A DNA stretch of 64,000 nt, taken from contig QVRM01002192.1 of the NCBI GenBank assembly GCA_003439945.1, positions 1,395,001 to 1,459,000 on the forward strand. Direction: 5' to 3'. Origin of the DNA: Dermanyssus gallinae (lineage: Eukaryota; Arthropoda; Arachnida; Mesostigmata; Dermanyssidae). A program made the translations under genes and the position numbers. Shown here piece after piece: positions 55,142 through 64,000 of the stretch (the stretch's first letter is position 1; the number at the start of each line of letters is the position of its first letter). A model generated the notes under the pieces. That model was not told the origin of the DNA and made no database searches. It saw only the letters and a list, made by a program, of their open reading frames with translations.

Positions 55142-55177
<36 letters not shown>
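55142..55177. repeat. (GA)n microsatellite
   Basis: GA dinucleotides with one AAA interruption near 55,170. Confidence 0.95.
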
Positions 55178-58100
55178 GAACGCGTGACGGCGCCCGAATC
55201 AGTCAGATACTTCTACGCTCAGATCAATGACATAAATGCACGGTGCTCCGCACAGACACAAAAAGAGAAAAAGTAGTAAATATAGCGAACGGAGAACGCG
55301 ATCTCAAGAGCGAGAAAAAAATAGAGTTTAGAGAAGAGAGCACCAGAGGTAGACAGACCAACCCCCACGTCGCCGGCGCAGATAAACATAAAAAACAATA
55401 ATTTGGTTTTGTTGATGTTGTTACCCCTGCTGCAGCTGCTGATGTCGAGAAAAACGCGGAGGTCAAGCATGGGTTGCGATATGGGATTGGTTAGCCATTT
55501 TTTGCCAAAACCGCCACATCTACTGTCTGTGCCAAGGCGAGTAGTGGGCGGACATGACGCCGCCACAAACCGTCCCTTAGATCATAGAGGGGAACGGAGG
55601 TTAAAATGATCATTTGCCGATACGACCCCAATGCACAGAGACACCGGCCCAGATATACACGGACAGGGCGCGCGACACAACAGCCGGGTCAGAGTTCTGT
55701 GAACTAATGAAGCTGACGACGACCAGGAAAGAAACTGGGTGCATATGTGTGTCTGCCTCCCGGCAAGCTATGAGTTTCTCATTCCCACTTCTACACTTCA
55801 TGCACACGCGTGCACTTCTTACAACGTAGCTAAGTAGTGAATCGATTCTCGTTAACACAAGGAGTGTGCCGTACCTTATCCGCGTATTAGGTATATAATA
55901 ATGCTCTGGACACTGGAACTTGGCCTGCAGAATTTATATGTAAAATAAACAACATACAACAGAAATAAGTACAAGAGAAACCGCCAAAAACGATTCCCTC
56001 ATAACTGTTGACATACTTTTACAGGTTACAGCACATTGTTAAGCATAATTGTTTGTTCAGTTTTTCTTGTACAATTTTTCTTGATGTACTTCTTGGAGCC
56101 TATATCTATAAAGATTGACTGTTTTATTAGAGCCAACGTAAAATTAATCTTTATACATTGCGGACGTCTATTTTGATTTTTTAAAACATAACTACTCTAT
56201 TGGTCACAGCTTTTTAACGTAACTTTAGTGTATTTCTTCTTCTTTTTGCCTGACATATATAATGTACCTGGCACGCGCGATCGAATCTCGACTTTTAGTT
56301 TGTCTATATTTCGGGACTCACGCACTGCATATGTACATTTACATTTAGTTAGATAGATACGCATGATATGTGCGCAGTTAAAATTTGAAACTAATATTTC
56401 GCTCGAACTGAACAAATGCTGCAAATCTGACCTAGAAGGGATGAAAAAGCTGTTAAGCGTATGCAGGCAAGAAAGTGTTATTCCGTCTCCACGATGTGCT
56501 AGAATTTTTAACAAGAAAGCAGTTTACATAGACAAATAGATCAACATGCTCACATTTGAGCTCAGCACGCAGATATTGTCGAAAATATATCGGAGTCGGG
56601 TCAATAATGTATGTGGCATACACAGGTCCTATGCAAAAGTGTGTACCTTTTGTAGTTTTTCGATATATAGCCAATTTTTTTCCAATTTTCCTACCGACTT
56701 CCCGACGTTGAAAAAGTGCTAAGGTCATTAGAAGCCTTAACTGACTTATTCTAAATGACATTTTAAATCGAGCTGAACATAGACTTATACCACATCGATA
56801 TTTTTTTTATTGATAAATATGTTACAACTATTTCTCAAAGGAACCGCTTGCGCTTTACTTCGATGACATCGATCTACTTGCACTTAACTACTGGCAAATA
56901 CATTTGACTGGACAGTATAAAAAATGCCAAATGATCGTCTTGCTGCGGTAACTACAATATAACGTTTTACCGATGGTCTCACTCTCGTGTTCTCATAAAG
57001 GCGCAGCACCTGGAGACTCATATTCGAACACTATAGTAACTTGAGGCAGAATGCCTTAATTCGCCGACAGTCTTAAGAAAAAGCCACGTTTCGCCCCTTT
57101 GTGGAACTACCCCGGCTTGGTTTTGGAAGGTTGCATTTTTATGTAGGCCTTTGTATATATGTTGCCTATACAAACCCATATGTATTGCTCTCCGACATGG
57201 CAACCCCGTCTAAGGAACTACAAGAAATTTGTTATGGAGGTACAGACCCGATTCCTAAAAAGATTACACTGAAGACATTTTTTTGACACGACAATAAATA
57301 TTTGTCCAAAATGAAGGAAAGCTTCTTTAAGTACAAACTTCGTCTTAATTTTTAAATTGCGTAATAAGAGAGTTCTAGTATGTAGAAAGTAACAAGATGT
57401 ATATTATACAAGATAGGCGGCAGTGACGGAAAAAAACGACACCGTCCAGGAAAAAGCGAATGTTGTTCCGGGCGTGCAAGGATCTTCTCATTCAAATTTT
57501 TTGCATACACATTTGCAATCAAAATAGCTTCAATTAACTGCAGTCTAAGAGATTACATTTTCATCTTTCCTGCCTCGTTGTACATACTTTTGTTGCAGTA
57601 CAAAGGTTAGAGTTTATACAGATAGAAACACGAGTTAATATAGTCTGACGTTGTGGCTGTGCTATCACTTCGACCCAAGGACGGGTTGATGCATGGCTCG
57701 CACGAACGTAAGCGATACTCCTTACATAGAGCGAGGAATAGGGGGAGATACAGTGGACTGGGTTCAGTGGTTGTGAGTGTTCATTCATTTCGTATGCAAA
57801 ACCGATCCGACTCAGTTCGCGAGAGATTCAGTAACGGCGACGACTACGTCGACACGGAGACGCGCTTGAGGTCGTCTCGTCGTCCAGCGTCATCCAAATA
57901 TGTACGACGGATGGACAAACGGACAAACGGACAGGCGGACGTACTTCGGCGGCGGCGTTCATTACCGCAAATGCTTAGCCAGGTGAGGTGTCACTACGGC
58001 AGGAGAGCAAACCCAACGAAAAGATTTGCAGTGGTGCTTGCAGCCTGTTACGCTTCACGTAGGTGGTGGAAAGATACGGAGGGACGGGATGGAAGATTGC

Positions 58101-58225
58101 AGGGCTGCTTCACGATCTTCCAGTGGAACCCGCTCGATAAAAAAAACCCGCTCGACCTGAAAATCGCTCTGCGTTTACTATCCTTTTGCGGGTGTTGGTA
58201 CTGCTGCTGCTACTAACATGTATGT
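55178..58225. other. no gene recognised
   Basis: Mixed sequence. The longest frame, 57653-58216 (187 codons, plus), is rich in Arg and Ser and ends in a Cys/Tyr run made by CTG/TGC repeats; it has no recognisable domain and is left uncalled. No RNA gene was seen. Confidence 0.45.
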
Positions 58226-58244
58226 ATACATATGTGATAAACGT

Positions 58245-58296
<52 letters not shown>

Positions 58297-58309
58297 TACA
58301 TATGTGATA
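58226..58309. repeat. TA microsatellite flanked by 14-bp direct repeats
   Basis: ATACATATGTGATA occurs at 58226-58239 and again at 58296-58309, on either side of a TA run of about 45 bases. Confidence 0.9.
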
Positions 58310-61300
58310 CAGTGGCGGTACCGCCAACGATGCAATGATACGAGATTCAGCGATTCAACCGTCAACTCTTGGTTATTTTCTAATGGAACTACGGGGGAAC
58401 GCCTTTCCCGGGTCCACGACAAGACTGACTTCGGCCGCAACCATCGGTTCTCTTTCATCATCAGCGCGAGCCGGCCGACAGCAGCAACGGCAGATCTAGC
58501 AAGGAGATCCCGTCCTGCAACTGTCAGACCATCTTGGCGTTCGTACAGTTTAGGCGAAACGAGACGGATGGGAACAGAGCGAATATATATATATATATAT
58601 ATATCAGAGGCGAACAACATAACGAGAAAGAGACATCAGCGATAGTTCAAGCGATGAAGAAAAAAGAAAGGTAGAAAGAGGGGGAAAGAGAGGGAGGGCC
58701 AAGCTCCGCGCCTAACAACGCTATGTCATTTACACATTCTGACTCCATAATGTCATGTCATACTAATACAGAGAGACCGACATCTAGACGCACGCATACA
58801 TACATCTACACCTAGACAGACAGATACACGTAAGCACACTTGCAGCACAAGCCGTATGCGAACAACGGGACATACATATCATACCTGCGGGATCATAAAC
58901 CAAAGACGTCACGCTGACGGCACCACCAGGCCGAGCACAAATGGAACGCTAAGGACTCGTTGGTGCCATGTTTGATGACGATGATGATAATAATACTGGG
59001 TGCCGATGTTGTTGATGATGATGATGATGACTGTAGCTAGGCTATGATGTATGTTATACAGTCAGACAGAGACAGACCACATGGGAGAAGCGCACACGCG
59101 TAACGGCACCATCCCTTGTGACTTAAGGGCTGAGATGAGAACTCGGGAACCGATGAAAGCGGAAAGCGGTGCACGAATGGAGTCAGAAAGCGGTCGACGG
59201 CCGCGATGGCCGGATGGCTTATCCTTTACGACAAATGGGCCCGACGCTCCTCAGAACAAGATAGATCGCAGTAATACCTGCCGCCAGGAGGTGGATTTCT
59301 GCTACGCATAGACGACGAGCAAAAGTACTAGTAATACTAATAGTAGTGGTTGTCTTGCTTGAAGCAGCAGCAGTAAGGTGTTTGTGGGCTATACTGGGCG
59401 TACCCATCAAGGGGAACTTTCCAATCATGGAAGCTGCTGCTGCTCATGTTTGCCGCATACCTAGTATGCACATTGCTCTTCTAGAGCTTCGCGCATAGCG
59501 TAACAACAACAATAATAATGGCGATTACGTTCTCCTTCGTTTTCAGACTTAAGGCTAAGGCGGATACTATCTGGCTGTGTTACTCTTCTAAAAAGACTGA
59601 GCGTATATGCTTCGATCAATTAATCGTCTATTGCTTTTAATGTTGCTGTTTATTTGTGTAGTCTTACAAACAAAACATGTACGTTACAATGCGTAATAAT
59701 ACTAATAATAATATCGACACAAATACAAAAAATGCCCTTAGCTACACTAGAAGGCTACCCAGTACGATAAGGCATCATCTGTAGAAAATCATTTTGATCA
59801 AACGGGCACGTTTAAAGCTGGCAGCGGAAACAGAAGCCACTCTACACTTAAAAAGAAGTTTGTCGAATATTGTCAAATAAACAAAACAGACATTCGAAAT
59901 GTCAGTTAACTGGGCTATTGAATGAGCTGTTCGCAACTGACATGCGGAAACATACAAACGCATATACATACACGAACATGGGATGGGCTGAAAGAATCGG
60001 CAATGTTGCTACGGCGACTGCCAGCGTGGCGTCGGTTACTTGCCGGCTGGACAGCAGGCGTTGCAACCGATCGAGTTCAATCGGATAACGATAATATGCT
60101 ATTCTACGGCATCAACGGTCTTGACGTGTGATATGTGCGCTCGTCCGCGCGTGTATCTCTGTATGGCTACCTAACATGCACGCATACGTCTATGTTAGGC
60201 AGGTCGTCAGACGGACAGATGAACAGATGCGTCAGACAAATGCGTGGGCGTCTCCGAAAGCTCGTACGTTATTCATCGAGCTCGAGCCGACACAGAAGCA
60301 ACGGGCATACGACAAAATAGAATAACAACAATGACCGCAGCCGCAACGGTATCAATGCCAACAACAGGAGCAATTTTAACGACAACAAATACAACGCCAG
60401 TAACAACAGTAATGCCAACAACAATAACGAGGGGAACAAGAGCAATAGTTTGAGCGAGGTTTACTGTAATTATAAATAGACACGTGAGCAAAACTGCACG
60501 TTTGACAATATTGACGACACGACCACATCTAATAGCAACAACAGTAGCAACAATCAAAACGGCTATGCATAAAAAAAGCTATCGTACCACTGGAGGGCAG
60601 CTACAACGAAAACTAACACTAACAGTAAGAATAACAACAGAAGCAATGAGAAACACTTATAGCAGTGATGACAAAAACAAAACAAAAATACGATTATATT
60701 GAAAAAAGCGGCGGCAGCAGCAACAACAACAACAACGACAGCAATGATAATAGAAAAGAGAACAGGAATAGCAGACAGTGACAGCAACAATGGACAAACG
60801 GATGACTGACTGTTGCCCGTATAGCAGGAAACACGGGGTTCCCACCCTTAGCATCGAATGTGGCGATAGGGCGTCAAATAACGCAGAGGGACGCTTATGT
60901 GGGCGGCGGAGCGCATAAATGATCAGCCGTTCCCTGCCACGAACGGCGACAAATCACATCTGTGAGCACCCCCACGCCAGGTTAGACGTTCTGACAGCCC
61001 CCGCGTCGCTTTCCTGTTGCCCCCGTCATGTACCACGCTTGTTCACGCTTGTCGGCGCTGCTCGACACACGCACAACTACAGCAACAATCAGTGATCCCG
61101 ACTTCATAATTAGAAATCAGGTAACAACAAAAAATGCCGCTGTGTGTGGGTTGCGCTTGCAAACTATAACGTGCATCTATGATTTGAGGAGGTGATACAC
61201 GCGTATCTGCCACATAACTGAGATCGGGCTCATTTTGCCTACATTTAATTGCAGGGGTCTCACTCTTTCACTTTCTTGCACCTTTGCTGGTCGTGAACGT

Positions 61301-62810
61301 TAAACAGAGATTAATGTGTAAATAATGTACATGTCTTCGTAGATGGAAAAGGAAAAGCACACCATCTTTCCGAAAATAATACCAATAACAGCTTTAGAAG
61401 CCCTTTCGCCCTATCCCTTTGCATTTAGCACTTCTTCACGGAAACGCGGCACGGAACAACTTGCGCTCTTATCTACAGCACTTCTAATAGGAGAAAATTA
61501 AAATCGAACTCGTACACATTACAGGAATGATGATAATGTTGATAATCGTTTTATAAGGTGACACATAATAGACGCAGGTAACAAGCATACTAAAACCCTG
61601 CGCTTAACATCGAAATTGGCTGCGACCGATTGTGTCTGTCACCTGGCCATCCGTCATGACAACAGAGTATTGACAAGCTGCGAACGAACTATAACTTTAT
61701 AATTTATATCATGTTGATAACCTCTCTTATTTGATTTAATGTTTCAAAAATTATTGCGGGCGAATTCATCTGAGTTGGCGTGGAGCGATTAAATAACACT
61801 GTTCTATTTCAAGCTCGTAATAATATATGTGGACTAATAGTGCAATTTCGACCCACAAAAAATCAGTTCTATTCTACCACCCGCTCTGACTGGAAGCTCT
61901 TGCGCATTTTTTCAAATAATCGGAAGAGATGGGCCTACTCCTACGGATATTCTCACCTGCTAGCTTTCCCTTAGGAATGTCCTTAATGGCGTGAAACGTT
62001 TCCCTTTATTGGGCGAGATAGTCATAAATATTGTTGTGGTAATCTAATCTAACAGCGCTGGAAATGCGCGCTGCACCATCCCGGCTGGACAACCCAGTAT
62101 TGTTTGCACTGATGTGTTTTCAAATGTAGCTAGTCCAGAACATGGGACTGGGGGCCTTCCCTATTTTATATAGGTGCCTTGGAAAGTCTGGAAGCCTTGG
62201 CCTGTCAGGACCTAGGTGCATGGGAATGCCCTGAGAATGAGTGCGTAGCGACTAGCGTCTGGTCCCGGCGCTGATCGTTCGGTATGCCATGATAATTCTG
62301 AGGGTTCCGACTCTCTGGACCCGGAGTTGGCGGCCTCTGTTGGCGGCTGTGGCAGGAGCCTTCATAGGTTATGCTAAAGCATAGTATAGAACGATAATTT
62401 CGACCACGAGCGTGATTAAGTGCCAGCTGGGCCTGGAATGCGCAAAGTTATGAGTCGTCCTCAGGGTTTTGTCCGTCGCCCCTTGTCGTTAGCTGAGTAC
62501 CTTGAAGCTACCCGGTGAAAAAAGACCTCCGTGTTCCTAGCAGTGTGTACAGGGTGGACTTCCTGGCCGTTTAGCTGAATTTAGAAAGCAGGATAATGTT
62601 TTTCGGAGACATTGATCAAGCTCGGAGCATAAAGAGGGCAGAATATTCGCAATTATGTCAAAAGATTGTGAATGCTTTTGCGCAGCAATTTAGATATCTA
62701 GCATAGTATATATTCTAGTGGTTTCGTGTATTTTTCTTATGGCTATATCTTCATACAGTTTCCTTCCAAGAAAACTTGCAGCCGTGCGGTACATTAGACA
62801 AGAAAAAAAG
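58310..62810. other. no gene recognised; trinucleotide-rich sequence
   Basis: Includes a short TA run at about 58583-58604, GAT/GTT clusters at 58975-59030, and a long stretch rich in CAA, ACA and CAG between about 60,320 and 60,790 (pure CAA core near 60,719-60,735). Open frames here read as runs of T, N or V and overlap on both strands, as expected of simple sequence. From 61,000 to 62,810 the composition is ordinary, without recognisable coding. Confidence 0.45.
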
Positions 62811-63010
62811 TTTCAAAGAGTGTTGTTGAGCCCGGTGGCGTGGTGCATTCGCTTGCGCCTCGCAACCGGAGGAGACATATGGGTGCACGGGTTCGATCCC
62901 CACTGTTGCGCATTTAAATTTATACCATCTTACGAAGCAATGCGAAAGCAAACCCCTGGACGTTAAATGTTGGCTGAGAATCAGCTTGAAAAGTATTGCC
63001 TAGTCGTGCG
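62811..63010 (+). mobile_element. tRNA-derived SINE, copy 2 (plus strand)
   Basis: GTTGTTGAGCCCGGTGGCG opens the tRNA-like part, with an A-box-like TGGCGTGGTGC and a perfect B-box GGTTCGATCCC near 62,890. The body follows in the same order as copy 1: GAAGCAATGCGAAAGCAAAC, CTGGACGTTAAATG, GGCTGAGAATCAGC, then GAAAAGTATT. The two copies differ at many positions and by small gaps, so the family is old. The end beyond about 63,010 could not be fixed. Confidence 0.85.
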
Positions 63011-64000
63011 TCATCTAAGTGTACCTGAGTGCACGTCAAGCTAGATGCAGATAATAACAGAGGGCGAGGTGGATCCTTAAAGGTTCCACTAGCATTTAGA
63101 AATATTAACTACATCCCTGAATAAACAACGGTAGGTAATTGGCCGGTGCATCTCAACAATAAAAGTGGTTATTAACTGGCCACGCAAAACAAGGGGGTCT
63201 CCCTATCGCCAAAAATCGTACCTCTTAACTATAGGTTTAATTTTAAGTACCGAATTGACAAGAACTGGCAAAATCTACAACGACTTTGCTTTTGCATCGC
63301 AGCAGCTCGGAGCAGTTACGTAGTAGTAAGTGCCAATGCTTTGGCTGTTGTTGCGGCCGGCGATGGTAATTCATCAATCATACACGAGCTACGATAAAGT
63401 CGAAGCCGCAGAGTGCGAAAGGCTTTAGTACTACGACTACTACTACTGCTTCTGCTTCTGCTCCTGCTACCACTACAAGTGTGAACACTGCTGCTACAGC
63501 TGCTACAGGAGCAATGTAGTGTATAACAGGCGTGTCAAAGGGACGCCTCACAAAACTCTGTCTCTCTCTCTCTCTTTCTCCCACCCTACCTCCCATTCCG
63601 CCGTTCTTGCTGCCTCTTTGCCCGTATTGGACAGAACTCCTTGACAGCCTTCAATCGCTGCGTTCCCCTCCCACCGCCTGCCACTGCTATTCTTGCTAGT
63701 GTCGTAGTTACCACACTCAGTGCGACAGTCACCAAAGTCAGTGCTGGTGGTCTACTCCAACGAGGTGCAGTGCCGTCCTCTATATATATATATATGCTGT
63801 AGCCGCATATGCGTGCTCAGACGTGTGAGGTTCCGTACAGACCGACCCGATGTGGGGGTGGGTGGAGGGGGCGCATCGAGCACATGACAAGTCGTATCGT
63901 CTGACAAGCTTAAAGCAAGCCCACCGACCGCGACGATGATGACGAAGACGGGCAACGCTGACGGCGCCTTTGCGTGCACTCACTCACTCGTGCGGGCCGC
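63011..64000. other. no gene recognised; short simple repeats
   Basis: CTA/CTG triplet clusters at 63,425-63,510, a CT run at about 63,557-63,580 and a TA run at about 63,780-63,795. The open frames are short and overlapping. Confidence 0.45.

Noticed and set aside
57800..57860. Core promoter (initiator plus downstream element)
   Set aside because: TCAGT motifs occur near 57,810 and 57,829 with AGACG-like bases downstream, but the spacing is off by a base and no gene follows.
57653..58216. 187-codon plus-strand ORF as a gene
   Set aside because: Arg/Ser-rich with a simple-repeat C-terminus, no domain and no support from neighbours; likely chance.
60273..60557. Val/Ile-rich minus-strand ORF as a membrane protein
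   Set aside because: It is the complement of ACA/ACG triplet-rich sequence; hydrophobicity follows from the repeat.
61975..62620. Decayed retroelement or gene
   Set aside because: Composition is more GC-rich than its surroundings, but no frame shows a recognisable motif.
62820..62915. Functional tRNA gene
   Set aside because: A second copy with the same non-tRNA body exists at 7.3 kb, so this is a SINE.

Overview
The window is nuclear DNA of an animal, most likely an arthropod. The signs are mariner transposase relics, R1/I-like and other non-LTR retrotransposon relics, tRNA-derived SINEs and many AT, GA, GT and trinucleotide microsatellites. There are no operons, no bacterial-type genes and no convincing host protein-coding gene. 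Nothing seen fixes the order or species.

Layout. (1) 1-11,460: a graveyard of mobile elements: a mariner N-terminal scrap (1.9-2.1 kb); two head-to-tail R1-like non-LTR relics on the minus strand (2.6-5.2 kb); a longer mariner pseudogene (5.28-6.24 kb, minus); a palindrome beside a long hairpin (6.52-6.65 kb); one copy of a tRNA-derived SINE (7.26-7.46 kb, minus); a 5'-truncated non-LTR element with apurinic-type endonuclease and reverse transcriptase (8.26-10.96 kb, minus); a self-complementary CT/TA/GA microsatellite and a second kind of tRNA-like SINE (11.16-11.45 kb). (2) About 11,465-46,293: one unbroken satellite array of about 34.8 kb, built from a 17-bp near-palindromic monomer (about 2,050 copies) organised in higher-order repeats of about 1.7-1.9 kb and 2.4-2.8 kb. 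(3) 46,300-49,300: a second, diverged element related to the one left of the array, same orientation, carrying the end of ORF1 and most of ORF2, cut off in its 3' coding part exactly where the satellite starts. (4) 49.3-53.0 kb: a long TA microsatellite, an unassigned stretch, and the 3' part of a different retroelement with a Cys/His finger and a restriction-like endonuclease signature (plus strand, broken). (5) 53.0-64.0 kb: no recognisable gene; GA-, CAA/CAG- and GAT-rich simple sequence, and a second copy of the first SINE family (62.8-63.0 kb, plus).

The coding relics do not act together. All recognised element ORFs carry frameshifts, stops, truncations or lost catalytic residues. The unusual object is the satellite: its monomer structure, its two kinds of higher-order organisation, its CCGG content, and its position between two related retroelements, one of which it truncates.
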